DNA of 64,000 nucleotides from Pseudonocardia humida (GCF_023898865.1 NZ_JAGSOV010000063.1:55496-119495), one strand, 5' to 3'; positions 15,427 to 27,297 are shown, counted from the first letter of the stretch. Program-made: numbers and translations. The notes: generated from the letters alone by a model not told the origin.

Positions 15427-16322
15427 CGATCAACAGGTCGACAGATCTCGTGGTAAGGGCGGGCGAGACGGCCGACGGCCCCTTCTCCCTGGTCATCACC
15501 CCGGAGAAGGCCGGCTGGGGGTACAGCTCGCTGCGCGTGCTGGAGCTGGCGCCCGGCGCGGAGGCGACGTTCGACACGGGCGAGGAGGAGATGGTCGTGC
15601 TGCCGCTGTCCGGCGGCGGCACCGTCGCCTGCGACGGCGAGCGCTTCGCGCTCACCGGCCGGCGCGGCGTGTTCTCCCGGGTCAGCGACTTCGCCTACGT
15701 CCCCCGCGACGCGACGGTGACGGTGTCCTCGCAGTCCGGCGGGCGGTTCGCGCTGCCCGGCGCGCGGTGCGCCAACCGGTTGACCGCGCGCTACGGGCCG
15801 GCCGAGAAGGTGCCGGTCGAGCTGCGCGGGGCCGGGCAGGCCAGCCGGCAGGTGAACAACTTCTGCACCCCGCAGGCGTTCGAGGCCGACAAGCTGATCG
15901 CCGTCGAGGTGCTCACCCCGGCCGCGAACTGGTCGTCCTGGCCGCCGCACAAGCACGACGAGGAGCGGCCCGGCGAGTCCCGCCTGGAGGAGATCTACTA
16001 CTTCGAGGTGAACGCGCCGCAGGGCCGCGAAGGCATCGGCTACCAGCGCGTCTACAGCTCGGGCCCGGATCGGGAGATCGACGTCTGCGCCGAGGTGCGC
16101 AGCGGCGACACGGTGCTGATCCCGCACGGCTGGCACGGCCCGTCGATGGCCGCGCCCGGCTACGACCTCTACTACCTCAACGTGATGGCCGGTCCCGGCA
16201 CCGAGCGGGCCTGGCTGATCTGCGACGACCCGGCGCACGGCTGGGTCCGCGACACCTGGGCCGACCAGCCGGTCGATCCGCGCCTGCCGCTCACCGGCAC
16301 GGACGAGAGGGAGGAAGCGTGA
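15423..16322 (+). CDS. iolB: 5-deoxy-glucuronate isomerase IolB
   Basis: Converts 5-deoxy-glucuronate to DKG. The 299-residue double cupin carries the typical NNFCTPQAFEADKLIAVEVLTP segment, the metal-site region WSSWPPHKHDEERPGESRLEEIYYFEV (His/His/Glu ligands within), QRVYSSGPDREID and HGWHGPSMAAPGYDLYYLNVMAGP with a further His. The start GTG 15423 overlaps the previous stop by 4 bases; iolD starts 4 bases before its end. Length and motifs are those of the family. Confidence 0.95.
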   Translation: MTINRSTDLVVRAGETADGPFSLVITPEKAGWGYSSLRVLELAPGAEATFDTGEEEMVVLPLSGGGTVACDGERFALTGRRGVFSRVSDFAYVPRDATVTVSSQSGGRFALPGARCANRLTARYGPAEKVPVELRGAGQASRQVNNFCTPQAFEADKLIAVEVLTPAANWSSWPPHKHDEERPGESRLEEIYYFEVNAPQGREGIGYQRVYSSGPDREIDVCAEVRSGDTVLIPHGWHGPSMAAPGYDLYYLNVMAGPGTERAWLICDDPAHGWVRDTWADQPVDPRLPLTGTDEREEA

Positions 16323-18192
16323 CCGTCCGACTGACCGTCGCCCAGGCCGTGGTCCGGTTCCTGGCCGCGCAGCGCACCGAGCGCGACGGCACCACCCACC
16401 GGGCGGTGCCGGGGATGTTCGGGATCTTCGGGCACGGCAACGTGGCCGGGGTCGCGCAGGCCCTGCTGGAAGCGGCCGATTCGGGCGACATGCCCTACCA
16501 CCTGGCCCGCAACGAGCAGGGCATGGTGCACTCGGCCGTCGGCTACGCCCGGATGCGCAACCGGGTGCAGTTCATGGCCTGCACCGCGTCCATCGGGCCG
16601 GGCTCGACGAACATGCTCACCGGCGCCGCGCTGGCCACCACCAACCGCATCCCGGTGCTGCTGCTGCCCTCCGACGTCTTCGCCACCCGGGCCGCGAGCC
16701 CGGTGCTGCAGGAGCTGGAGCAGCCCTACGGCTACGACGTCAGCGTCAACGACGCCTTCCGCCCGCTGTCGAAGTTCTTCGACCGGGTGTGGCGGCCCGA
16801 GCAGCTGCCCTCGGCGCTGCTGGGCGCGATGCGGGTGCTGACCGATCCGGCCGAGACCGGCGCGGCGACGATCTGCCTGCCCCAGGACGTGCAGGCCGAG
16901 GCGTTCGACTGGCCCGAGGAGCTGTTCGCCGAGCGCGTCTGGCACATCGGGCGCCCCGAGCCCGACCGGGCCGCGCTGGCCAGGGCGGCCGAGCTGGTCC
17001 GCGGCGCCCGGAGGCCGCTGCTGGTGGCGGGTGGTGGCGTGCACTACTCGGAGGCCACCGACGCCCTGCGGGCGTTCGCCGACGCCACCGGCATCCCCGT
17101 CGCCGACACCCAGGCCGGCAAGGGCGCGATCCTGTGGGACCACCCGTGCGCCGTGGGCGGGGTCGGCTCCACCGGCTCCCCGGTGGCCAACGCGCTGGCC
17201 CGCGAGGCCGACGTGGTGATCGGCGTGGGCACCCGGTGGAGCGACTTCACCACCGCCTCGCGCACCGCGTTCCAGGACACGGGCGTCCGGTTCGTCAACC
17301 TCAACGTCGCCGCCTTCGACGCCGCCAAGCACGCCGGCGAGATGGTGGTCGCCGACGCCCGGGCCGGCCTGGAGGCGCTCACCGCCGCCCTGGACGGGAA
17401 GCGGTGGGAGCGCACCTGGGACCCGACGGAGTGGAACGCCGTCGTCGACCGGGCCTTCCACCTCGGCCACGGGCCGCTGCCGGCGCAGACCGAGGTGCTC
17501 GGCGCGCTCAACGAGGAGATGGACGCCCGCGACGTCGTCGTGCAGGCGGCCGGCTCGATGCCCGGCGACCTGCAGATGCTCTGGCGGGCCCGGGACGCCA
17601 AGCAGTACCACGTCGAGTACGCCTACTCCTGCATGGGCTACGAGATCGCCGGCGCCCTCGGGGTCAAGATGGCCGCGCCCGACCGCGAGGTGTTCGCGCT
17701 GGTCGGCGACGGGTCGTACCTGATGATGGCCAGCGAGATCGTCACCGCGGTGTCCGAGGGGATCAAGCTCAACCTGGTCATCGTGCAGAACCACGGGTTC
17801 GCCTCCATCGGGGCGCTGTCGGAGTCGCTGGGCTCGCAGCGCTTCGGCACCCGCTACCGCTACCGCGACCCGGAGACCGGCCGGCTCGACGGCGAGACCC
17901 TGCCCGTCGACCTGGCCGCCAACGCCGAGAGCCTCGGCGCGGAGGTCATCCGGGTCCGCACGATCGAGGAGTTCCGGGCCGCCATCGCCCGCTCCCGGGC
18001 ATCCGACCGGACCACGGCCATCCACATCGAGACCGACCCGCTGGCCCCGGTGCCCGACAGCGAGAGCTGGTGGGACGTGCCGGTGTCGGAGGTCTCCCGC
18101 CTCGACAGCACCCAGCAGGCCCGCAAGACCTACGAGACCCACAAGCGCGACCAGCGCCCGCTCATCACCCCACCGACCGGGAGGAACCAGCC

Positions 18193-18196
<4 letters not shown>
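16319..18196 (+). CDS. iolD: 3D-(3,5/4)-trihydroxycyclohexane-1,2-dione hydrolase IolD
   Basis: Thiamine-diphosphate enzyme that opens the ring of the diketo-inositol intermediate to 5-deoxy-glucuronate. The 625 residues have the three-domain layout of the acetolactate synthase family: N-terminal domain with MFGIFGHGNVAG and the activating Glu in YHLARNEQGMVHSA, a central domain, and a C-terminal ThDP/Mg domain with VGDGSYLMMASEI followed by VIVQNHGFASIG (the GDG...N motif). GTG 16319 overlaps iolB by 4 bases and the stop overlaps iolA by 4. Long ORFs in other frames here are shadows. Confidence 0.95.
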
Positions 18197-19689
<1,493 letters not shown>

Positions 19690-19699
19690 GGGCCGGGCG

Positions 19700-20620
19700 A
19701 TGCGGCTGGAGAAGCTCACCCTCGGCACCGCCCCGGACTCCTGGGGCGTGTGGTTCGCCGAGGACGACCGGCAGGTCGGCTGGTCGACCTACCTCGACGA
19801 GATCGCGCAGGCCGGCTACACCCACACCGAGCTGGGCCCGCAGGGGTTCATGCCGCAGGACCCCGCGCGGCTGCGCGACGAGCTCGCCGCGCGCGACCTC
19901 ACCCTCTGCGGCGGGACGGTGTTCGCCGGTCTGCACCGCGGCGCCCAGGCCCTCGACGAGGCCGTCGAGGCGTGCGGGCGGGAGGCCCGGCTGCTCACCG
20001 CGCTCGGCGCCCGGCACCTGGTGCTGCTGCCCGAGCAGTACACCGACCAGCACACCGGCGAGCCCACCCAGGCCGGCGACATCGACCCGGAGCAGTGGAA
20101 GGCCCTGACCACCGGCTACGACCGGCTGGGCAGGGTGCTGCTCGAGGAGTACGGCGTCGACCTGGTGTTCCACCCGCACGCCGACACCCACGTCGACAGC
20201 CAGGAGCGCGTCGAGCGGTTCCTGGCCGACACCGACCCGCGCTACGTCAACCTGTGCCTGGACACCGGGCACATCTCCTACTGCCACGGCGACAACATCG
20301 CGATCGTCGAGCGGTTCCCGGAGCGCATCCGCTACGTGCACCTCAAGCAGGTCGACCCGGCCGTGCGCGACAAGGTGCGCGCCGAGAAGCTCAGCCTCGC
20401 CGAGGCCGTGCCGATGGGCGTGATGGTCGAGCCGCCCTACGGCGAGCCGGCCATGCCGCCGCTGCTGGACGCGCTGGCCCGGCTGGACACCGACCTGTTC
20501 ACCGTCGTCGAGCAGGACCTCTACCCGGTCGAGCCGCACGTCCCGCTGCCCATCGCCGCCCGCACCGCGGGCTACCTGCGCGGCTGCGGACTCGGCCCGG
20601 TCCGGCGCTGGCCCTACTGA
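19700..20620 (+). CDS. iolE: TIM-barrel inosose dehydratase/isomerase (IolE-like)
   Basis: A 306-residue protein of the AP-endonuclease-2-like TIM-barrel family. It begins with TAPDSWGVWF and YTHTELGPQGFMPQDP, typical of the actinobacterial inositol-cluster member, with metal ligands expected in TELGPQGF (Glu), VFHPHADTHVDS (His), LCLDTGHISYCHGD (Asp/His) and VVEQDL (Glu). Most likely the inosose dehydratase step (IolE); the isomerase IolI has the same fold, and a second such protein is encoded at 24640, so which does which is not settled by sequence. ATG 19700 follows a GAGGGCCGGG stretch, 10 bases after iolA. Confidence 0.78.
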   Translation: MRLEKLTLGTAPDSWGVWFAEDDRQVGWSTYLDEIAQAGYTHTELGPQGFMPQDPARLRDELAARDLTLCGGTVFAGLHRGAQALDEAVEACGREARLLTALGARHLVLLPEQYTDQHTGEPTQAGDIDPEQWKALTTGYDRLGRVLLEEYGVDLVFHPHADTHVDSQERVERFLADTDPRYVNLCLDTGHISYCHGDNIAIVERFPERIRYVHLKQVDPAVRDKVRAEKLSLAEAVPMGVMVEPPYGEPAMPPLLDALARLDTDLFTVVEQDLYPVEPHVPLPIAARTAGYLRGCGLGPVRRWPY

Positions 20621-20677
20621 CGGCCCACCAGCCCCCGCCGCTCCCCCGGTCGGCGGCCAGAGAGAGGAACACACTCA

Positions 20678-21676
20678 ATGAGGAGTACCCGGAAGGCGAT
20701 GCGAGCGGCCGCCGTGGCCGCCGCGCTCGGTCTCGCGCTGGCCGCGTGCAGCAGCCAGGGCGGCGCCCAGCAGCAGGAGGGCGGCGGGGGCGGCGGCACC
20801 GGCGGTTCCGTCGGCGGCGAGCAGTACACGATCGCGATGGTCACCCACGAGCAGGCCGGCGACACGTTCTGGGACCGGATCCGCGCCGGCGCCGAGGACG
20901 CCGCGGCCGCGCACAACGTCGAGCTGCGCTACTCCAACGGCCAGCAGGCGCCCGAGCAGGCGACCCTGGTGCAGAACGCGATCGACAGCCAGGTCGACGG
21001 ACTGGCCGTGACGCTCGCCTACGCCGAGCAGGTCGGCCCGGCCGCCAAGTCGGCGGCCGACGGCGGCATCCCGACCGTGGTGTTCAACTCCGGCCTGGAG
21101 CAGTACGAGCAGTTCGGCGCGAAGATGTACTTCGGCTCCGACGAGAGCCTCGCCGGCCAGGCCGCGGGCGAGCGGCTCGCCCAGGACGGCGGTCAGAAGG
21201 CCATCTGCGTGATCCAGGAGCAGGGCCACGTCGCGCTGGAGGCCCGCTGCGCCGGTGTCGCCGCGACGTTCCCGAACACCGAGGTCCTCTACGTCCAGGG
21301 CACGGACCTGCCGTCGGTGCGCTCGACGATCGGCGCCAAGCTGCAGGAGGACGCGTCGATCACGCACATCGTGACGCTCGGCGCCCCGTACGCGCTCACC
21401 GCGCTGGAGTCGGTGTCCGACGCGGGCAGCCAGGCCAAGGTCGCGACGTTCGACCTCAACGTCGACGCGGCGAAGGCGATCCAGGAGGGCCGGATCATCT
21501 TCGCCGTCGACCAGCAGCCCTACGTGCAGGGCTACATGGCCGTGGCGTCGCTGTGGCTGAACCTGTCCAACGGCAACGACATCGGCGGCGGCGGCCCGGT
21601 GCTGACCGGCCCGTCCTTCGTCGACTCGACCAACATCGAGCAGATCGTCACCTACGCCCAGAACAACACCCGCTAG
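20678..21676 (+). CDS. Sugar ABC transporter substrate-binding lipoprotein (RbsB-like), probable inositol binder
   Basis: A 332-residue periplasmic-binding-protein-I type lipoprotein. Signal peptide with lipobox LAACSS (Cys near residue 24), a Gly-rich linker GGGGGGTGG, then YTIAMVTHEQAGDTFWDRIRAGAEDAA and QNAIDSQVDGLAVTL, FNSGLEQYEQFGAKMYFGSDE, and a closing hinge VDQQPYVQGYMAVASLWL typical of the ribose/inositol group. The surrounding genes suggest an inositol ligand; that is inference. A 14-bp perfect hairpin follows (21684-21714), a common device to keep the binding protein more abundant than the membrane parts. Confidence 0.88.
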   Translation: MRSTRKAMRAAAVAAALGLALAACSSQGGAQQQEGGGGGGTGGSVGGEQYTIAMVTHEQAGDTFWDRIRAGAEDAAAAHNVELRYSNGQQAPEQATLVQNAIDSQVDGLAVTLAYAEQVGPAAKSAADGGIPTVVFNSGLEQYEQFGAKMYFGSDESLAGQAAGERLAQDGGQKAICVIQEQGHVALEARCAGVAATFPNTEVLYVQGTDLPSVRSTIGAKLQEDASITHIVTLGAPYALTALESVSDAGSQAKVATFDLNVDAAKAIQEGRIIFAVDQQPYVQGYMAVASLWLNLSNGNDIGGGGPVLTGPSFVDSTNIEQIVTYAQNNTR

Positions 21677-21683
21677 TTCCATC

Positions 21684-21714
21684 CCGGGGGGAGCCGGTTC
21701 CCGGCTCCCCCCGG
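21684..21714 (+). terminator. Intra-operon hairpin after the binding-protein gene
   Basis: Perfect 14-bp arms, CCGGGGGGAGCCGG and its complement, with a 3-base loop, starting 8 bases after the stop. Being within an operon it likely acts as a partial terminator or 3' mRNA stabiliser. Confidence 0.7.
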
Positions 21715-21740
21715 TCCCATCCGATCCCCTGGAGCGGGCA

Positions 21741-22802
21741 ATGAGCTCACCCGTCGCGACCCGGAAGTCCCCGCCGCCGACCGAAGAGGTCGAGCGCCCC
21801 AAGAAGTCGTTGCTGTCCGCCCTGCTCACCCGTCCGGAGATCGGGTCGGTCGCGGCGGCGATCGCGATCTTCATCTTCTTCTTCGTCATCGCCGAGCCGT
21901 TCCGGACGCTGCCTGCCCTGTCGACCGTGCTCTACGCGAGCTCCTCGATCGGCATCGTCGCGGTCGGGGTGGCCCTGCTGATGATCGGCGGCGAGTTCGA
22001 CCTGTCGGCGGGCGTCTCCGTCGTGACCGCCGCCCTGACCGCGTCGATGTTCAGCTTCCAGCTCACCGCGAACCTGTGGGTCGGGGTGCTGGTCAGCCTG
22101 GTCGTGATGCTGGCCGTCGGGTTCGTCAACGGCTACCTCGTGGTGAAGACCGGCATCCCGAGCTTCCTGATCACGCTGGGCACGTTCTTCATGCTGGGCG
22201 GCATCAACCTCGGCGTCACCAAGCTGGTCACCGGCACCGTGGCCACCCAGAACGTCGCCGACATGGACGGGTTCGCCTCCGCGCGCGCCGTGTTCGCCTC
22301 GGAGTTCGTCGTGGGCGGCGTGACCGTCCGCGTCACGGTGCTCTGGTGGATCTTCTTCGTGGCGCTGGCGACCTGGATCCTGCTGCGCACCCGGCTCGGC
22401 AACTGGATCTTCGCCGCCGGCGGGAACGCGGCCAGCGCCCGCGCCGTCGGCGTGCCGGTGAACAAGGTGAAGATCGGCCTGTTCATGGGCGTGGCGCTGA
22501 TGTGCTGGTTCTACGGGATGCACACGCTGTTCGCGTTCAACACCGTGCAGTCCGGCCAGGGCGTCGGCAACGAGTTCCTCTACATCATCGCCGCGGTCGT
22601 CGGCGGCTGCCTGCTCACCGGTGGGTACGGCTCGGCGATCGGCGCCGCGGTGGGCGCGTTCATCTTCGGCATGACCACCCAGGGCATCGTGTTCGCCGGC
22701 TGGGACCCGAGCTGGTTCAAGTTCTTCCTCGGCGCGATGCTGCTGCTCGCGGTCGTGCTGAACCTCTACGTCAAGAACTACGCCCTCAACCGGAGGAGCT
22801 AG
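21741..22802 (+). CDS. Sugar ABC transporter permease (RbsC-like)
   Basis: A 353-residue inner-membrane permease with roughly ten hydrophobic segments. Landmarks: IGIVAVGVALLMIGGEFDLSAG, the family's second-helix motif, FVNGYLVVKTGIPSFLITLGT and, near the end, the coupling region GNAASARAVGVPVNKVKIGLF (equivalent of the EAA loop) and GCLLTGGYGSAIGAAVGA. The start ATG 21741 follows GGAGCGGGCA. It is followed 2 bases later by the ATPase gene. Works with the binding protein upstream. Confidence 0.9.
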   Translation: MSSPVATRKSPPPTEEVERPKKSLLSALLTRPEIGSVAAAIAIFIFFFVIAEPFRTLPALSTVLYASSSIGIVAVGVALLMIGGEFDLSAGVSVVTAALTASMFSFQLTANLWVGVLVSLVVMLAVGFVNGYLVVKTGIPSFLITLGTFFMLGGINLGVTKLVTGTVATQNVADMDGFASARAVFASEFVVGGVTVRVTVLWWIFFVALATWILLRTRLGNWIFAAGGNAASARAVGVPVNKVKIGLFMGVALMCWFYGMHTLFAFNTVQSGQGVGNEFLYIIAAVVGGCLLTGGYGSAIGAAVGAFIFGMTTQGIVFAGWDPSWFKFFLGAMLLLAVVLNLYVKNYALNRRS

Positions 22803-22804
22803 CC

Positions 22805-23620
<816 letters not shown>

Positions 23621-23623
23621 GAC

Positions 23624-24643
23624 GTGACGCTGAACGTCGGAGTCATCGGCACGGGCATGATCGGCCAGGACCACGTCCGCCGGCTCTCCCGCGTGCTCTC
23701 CGGGGTCCGGGTCGCCGCGGTGACCGACGTGGACCCCGACCGGGCCCGCGGGGTGGCCGAGGGCCTGCCCGACGCCCGCGTGCACGCCAACGGCCAGGAC
23801 CTCATCGACGACCCCGGCGTCGACGCCGTGGTGGTCACCTCGTGGGGCCCGACCCACGAGGAGTACGTGCTGGCCGCGATCGCCGCGGGCAAGCAGGTGT
23901 TCTGCGAGAAGCCGCTGGCCACCACCCGCGACGCCTGCGACCGGATCCTGGACGCCGAGGTGGCGGCCGGGCGGCGGCTGGTCTCGGTGGGCTTCATGCG
24001 CCGCTACGACGAGCAGTACCGGGCCATGAAGGCCGTCGTGACGGGCGGGGAGATCGGCGACCCGCTGCTCATGCACGCGGCGCACCGCAACCCGTCGGTG
24101 CCCGACTTCTTCACCAGCGAGATGATCATCAACGACTCCACGGTGCACGACATCGACGTCGCCCGCTGGATGTTCGACGACGAGATCGCCGCGGTCCGGG
24201 TGCTCACCCCGCGGGTGAGCAGCAAGGCCCGCGAGGGCTTCAACGACCCCCTGCTGGTGCTGCTGGAGATGCACAGCGGGGTGCTCGTCGACGTCGAGGC
24301 CTCGGTGAACGCCGGGTTCGCCTACGACATCCGCGGCGAGGTGGTCTGCGAGGACGGCACCGTCGAGCTGTCGGAGAGCGCCGGGGTCGTCACCAAGCGG
24401 GCCGGCACGCACTCCGGGCGGGTGCCCGCGGACTGGCGGGAGCGGTTCGTCCGGGCGTTCGACACCGAGTTCCAGGCCTGGATCGACGCGGTCACCGCGG
24501 GCGGCACCACCGGCCCGAGCGCCTGGGACGGCTACGCGGCCACCGTGGCCTGCGAGACCGGCCTCATCGCGCTGCGCAGCGGCGACCGGGAGCCGGTGCT
24601 GCTGCGCGAGCGGCCCGCGCTCTACGACAAGGACAGCTCGTGA
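23624..24643 (+). CDS. iolG: Inositol 2-dehydrogenase IolG, first copy (Gfo/Idh/MocA family)
   Basis: NAD-dependent oxidation of an inositol to the inosose. The 339 residues begin with a Rossmann fold (NVGVIGTGMIGQDHVRRL) and contain the family EKP motif in VFCEKPLATTRDACDRI, then the catalytic region VGFMRRYDEQY, with STVHDIDVARWMF holding the conserved D-x3-H-like pair as HDIDVARW. Start GTG 23624. The next gene overlaps by 4 bases. A second paralog at 25506 suggests two inositol isomers (myo and scyllo or D-chiro) are handled; assigning each is not possible here. Confidence 0.88.
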   Translation: MTLNVGVIGTGMIGQDHVRRLSRVLSGVRVAAVTDVDPDRARGVAEGLPDARVHANGQDLIDDPGVDAVVVTSWGPTHEEYVLAAIAAGKQVFCEKPLATTRDACDRILDAEVAAGRRLVSVGFMRRYDEQYRAMKAVVTGGEIGDPLLMHAAHRNPSVPDFFTSEMIINDSTVHDIDVARWMFDDEIAAVRVLTPRVSSKAREGFNDPLLVLLEMHSGVLVDVEASVNAGFAYDIRGEVVCEDGTVELSESAGVVTKRAGTHSGRVPADWRERFVRAFDTEFQAWIDAVTAGGTTGPSAWDGYAATVACETGLIALRSGDREPVLLRERPALYDKDSS

Positions 24644-25509
24644 AGCTCGCCGTCGACCCGCACATGGTGCGCGACACGCCCCTGCTGGAGCTGCCGGGGC
24701 TGGTCGCGGAGCTGGGCTACTCGGCGATCGAGCTGTCGCCCCGCGACGACTTCCTGCCGTTCTTCGTGCACCCGCGGGCCGGCCGGGAGCAGATCGCGGC
24801 CTTCCGCCGCGAGCTCGCGGCCGCGGACGTCGAGATCGCCTCGGTGCTTCCGCTCTACAAGTGGTCGGGCCCCGACGAGGACGCCCGGCAGGCCGCGGTG
24901 CGGTACTGGAAGCGGGCCATCCAGATCACCGTCGACCTCGGCTGCCGGCAGATGAACTCCGAGTTCAACGGCCGCCCGGAGGCGGCGCAGGCCAGCGAGG
25001 CGCAGTTCTGGCGGTCGATGGAGGAGCTGCTGCCGGTCTTCGAGCGGGAGGGCGTGCGGCTGGCCCTGGAACCGCACCCGGACGACTTCATCGAGGACGG
25101 CTGCGCCGCGGTCGACATGGTCCGCGGCATCGACTCCGACCTGGTGACGTTCCTGTACTGCGCGCCGCACACGTTCCACCAGGGCGGCGACCTGGCCGGG
25201 ATCATGCGCTACGCCGGGCCGCTGCTCACCCAGCTGCACATCGCCGACTCCTTCGACCACACGGCGTCGTCGGGGCTGCGCTACATCGTCAACCCGCCCG
25301 GGTCGACGGTCCGCGTCCACCAGCACCTGGACGTCGGGCAGGGCGAGGTCGACTGGGACCTGTTCTTCGCCTCGCTGGCCGAGGTCGGCTTCGACGGCAT
25401 CGCCACGGTCTGCGTGTTCGCCTGGGAGGACCGGGCGCGCGAGTCCCTGGTGTCCAACCGGGAGAAGGTCGCCCGGTACGCGTCCAAGCACGGGCTGGAG
25501 CTGACGTGA
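24640..25509 (+). CDS. Sugar phosphate isomerase/epimerase (TIM barrel), IolI/IolH-like
   Basis: A 289-residue AP-endonuclease-2-type TIM barrel that begins KLAVDPHMVRDTPLLELPGLVAELGYSAIELSPRDDF. Expected metal ligands occur in MNSEFNGR (Glu), LALEPHPDDF (Glu/His), LYCAPHTFH (His) and LLTQLHIADSFDHTAS (His). In an inositol cluster such a protein may be inosose isomerase (IolI) or the IolH-like protein; the presence of two dehydrogenases fits an isomerase linking two inososes. This is inference. GTG 24640 overlaps iolG by 4 bases and its stop overlaps the next iolG-like gene by 4. Confidence 0.75.
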   Translation: MKLAVDPHMVRDTPLLELPGLVAELGYSAIELSPRDDFLPFFVHPRAGREQIAAFRRELAAADVEIASVLPLYKWSGPDEDARQAAVRYWKRAIQITVDLGCRQMNSEFNGRPEAAQASEAQFWRSMEELLPVFEREGVRLALEPHPDDFIEDGCAAVDMVRGIDSDLVTFLYCAPHTFHQGGDLAGIMRYAGPLLTQLHIADSFDHTASSGLRYIVNPPGSTVRVHQHLDVGQGEVDWDLFFASLAEVGFDGIATVCVFAWEDRARESLVSNREKVARYASKHGLELT

Positions 25510-26504
25510 GGGTCCGGGTGGGGCTGGCCGGGCTGGGGCGGATGGGGCGCATCCACGCCCGCAACCTGGCCCACCGGTGCGCCGTGGCGGAGCTGGGGGC
25601 GGTGTTCGACGCCGACCCGGTGGTGGCCGAGGCGCTGGCCACCGAGCTCGACGTGGCGCGGGTGGCGTCCTACGAGGAGCTGCTGGACGCCACCGACGCC
25701 GTCGCCATCGCGACGCCCACCGGCCTGCACGCGCCGATGGTCGAGGCCGCCGCGGCCGCCGGACGGCCGGTGTTCTGCGAGAAGCCGCTCTCGCTCGACC
25801 GGGAGACCTCGCTGCGGGCGATCGCGGCCACCGACCGCGCGGGCGTGCCGCTGCAGGTCGGGTTCCACCGCCGCTTCGACCCGGACTGGGCCGCGATCGC
25901 CACCCGGATCCACGCCGGGGAGCTGGGCCGGATCACCCTGCTGCGCACGTCGCTGCGCGACATGGTGCCCCCGGACCCCGCGTACCTGGCCGGCTCCGGC
26001 GGCTTCTTCGCCGACGTGACCGTGCACGACTTCGACATGGCCCGCTGGCTGGGCGGCGAGGTCGTCGAGGTGAGCGCGCACGGCGCCGCCACCGACCCGG
26101 CCTTCGCCGCGGCGGGCGAGCTGGACACCGCGGTCGTCGTGCTCCGGTTCGCCACCGGCGCGCTGGGCGTGCTCGACAACAGCCGCGCCGCCGGCTACGG
26201 CTACGAGTGCTCGACCGAGGTCATGGGCACCCTGGCCACGGCCCGCATCGACGCGCCCCGCGGCCCGGAGTGGCGCACGCCGGGGCAGGCCGCCCACGGG
26301 CTGCCCCGCGACTTCGCCGAGCGGTTCCCGCTGGCCTACGTCGAGGAGCTGGACGCCTTCGCGCGCTGCGTGCGCGACGGGAGCGAGCCGCTGGTGACCG
26401 GGGCGGACGCGGTGGCCGCGTTCGACCTGGCCGCGGCGGCGGAGCGGTCGCACCGGACCGGGCAGCCGGTCGCCGTGGAGCCGACCACCCTCACCGCCCC
26501 CTGA
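25506..26504 (+). CDS. iolG: Inositol dehydrogenase paralog, second copy (Gfo/Idh/MocA family)
   Basis: A 332-residue NAD(P)-dependent dehydrogenase: Rossmann start VGLAGLGRMGRIHARNLA, EKP motif in VFCEKPLSLDRETSLRAI, catalytic region VGFHRRFDPDWAAI and VTVHDFDMARWLGG. It is closer in its motifs (FHRRFD, DFDMARW) to myo-inositol 2-dehydrogenase of actinobacteria than the first copy is. Last gene of the operon; GTG 25506 overlaps the isomerase gene by 4 bases. A bidirectional hairpin lies 10 bases downstream. Confidence 0.87.
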   Translation: MRVRVGLAGLGRMGRIHARNLAHRCAVAELGAVFDADPVVAEALATELDVARVASYEELLDATDAVAIATPTGLHAPMVEAAAAAGRPVFCEKPLSLDRETSLRAIAATDRAGVPLQVGFHRRFDPDWAAIATRIHAGELGRITLLRTSLRDMVPPDPAYLAGSGGFFADVTVHDFDMARWLGGEVVEVSAHGAATDPAFAAAGELDTAVVVLRFATGALGVLDNSRAAGYGYECSTEVMGTLATARIDAPRGPEWRTPGQAAHGLPRDFAERFPLAYVEELDAFARCVRDGSEPLVTGADAVAAFDLAAAAERSHRTGQPVAVEPTTLTAP

Positions 26505-26513
26505 TCCCCCGCC

Positions 26514-26578
26514 CCGTCGAGAACGAACTTGTTGCCGTTTGTGCGCGCTCACATCGACAACAGGTTCGTTCTCGACGG
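26514..26578. terminator. Hairpin after the iol operon (GTCGAGAACGAAC family)
   Basis: Arms of 24 bp starting CCGTCGAGAACGAACTTG, with two mismatches, flank a 17-base loop. It begins 10 bases after the last iol gene and ends 16 bases before the stop of the opposing lipoprotein gene. The stem is related to the hairpin at 50697-50757, so it may be a mobile or conserved terminator module. Confidence 0.7.
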
Positions 26579-26594
26579 GTGGTCGAGGGCGGGG

Positions 26595-27089
26595 TCAGAG
26601 CCGGGTCGCGACCTTCTTCGCCATGGCCACCATGCTCGGGCGCAGGCCGGTGGCCGCGGTGCCCGCGGTCGTCGAGCGGGAGGTGGCGACGAGCTTGTAG
26701 AAGGACACCCCGGACAGCGCGAGCAGCGTCTCGCGGCCGTCGAGGACCTCGTAGTAGGGGCTGATCCGGGGGCCGTGCGGAGGCAGGTTGTCCAGGTCGA
26801 CCGCCCGCAGGCCGGGTAGGTCGGGGGAGCCCGGCGCGATGTCGACGATGATCGCCACGGACTCCTCGGCCGCCGGCTCGCCGAGCTGGAACCGGCAGTC
26901 CTCGCCGTTCTCGCTGAGCACCGCCCGCACCGGGCGGCCCATGGCCTCCTCGACGTCGGCGACGGTCAGGTAGCGCTCGCACCCGGGCGGCACCTGCAGC
27001 GCCGCCGCTCCAGGGATGGACGGCGACCCGCACCCCGCCAGCACCGCCGTCGCCGCAACCACCAGCGAGATCGCGATCCGCCGTCCCAT
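26595..27089 (-). CDS. Lipoprotein of unknown function
   Basis: A 164-residue secreted lipoprotein: signal MGRRIAISLVVAATAVLAGC with the lipobox Cys at residue 20, then CERYLTVADVEEAMGRPVRAVLSENGEDCRF, a pair of Cys that could form a disulfide, and a C-terminal amphipathic region. The Cys-x-x-L...V..A.G..C pattern recalls the DUF3558 lipoproteins of Pseudonocardiales, but I am not sure of the family. The next gene upstream codes for a protein of similar layout; both look like diverged duplicates. The ATG at 27089 is chosen for the signal peptide. Confidence 0.6.
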   Translation of the reverse strand: MGRRIAISLVVAATAVLAGCGSPSIPGAAALQVPPGCERYLTVADVEEAMGRPVRAVLSENGEDCRFQLGEPAAEESVAIIVDIAPGSPDLPGLRAVDLDNLPPHGPRISPYYEVLDGRETLLALSGVSFYKLVATSRSTTAGTAATGLRPSMVAMAKKVATRL

Positions 27090-27297
27090 CCCCCGCCCCC
27101 GCGCCGAGCCCCCCGAGCGTCGCGCGCTGAGTACAGCATCCCGGCGCCCGCCGGCCCAGGGGTCGTTCGGCTGATCGGTGCGGCGCGCTCGGGCCCACCG
27201 GCGCGGCATCCGGATCAAGCCCGCCCGGGGGTGCGAGGTGGGGCGGTCGTGCCGCGGACGACCGGCTCGGCCGGGAGCACGACGTCCGCCCCGCTGG

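Noticed and set aside
16789..18192. A 966-residue fusion of an unknown protein with IolA
   Set aside because: The upstream part is an off-frame reading of iolD; the 4-base overlap and GTG at 18193 are the normal operon arrangement.
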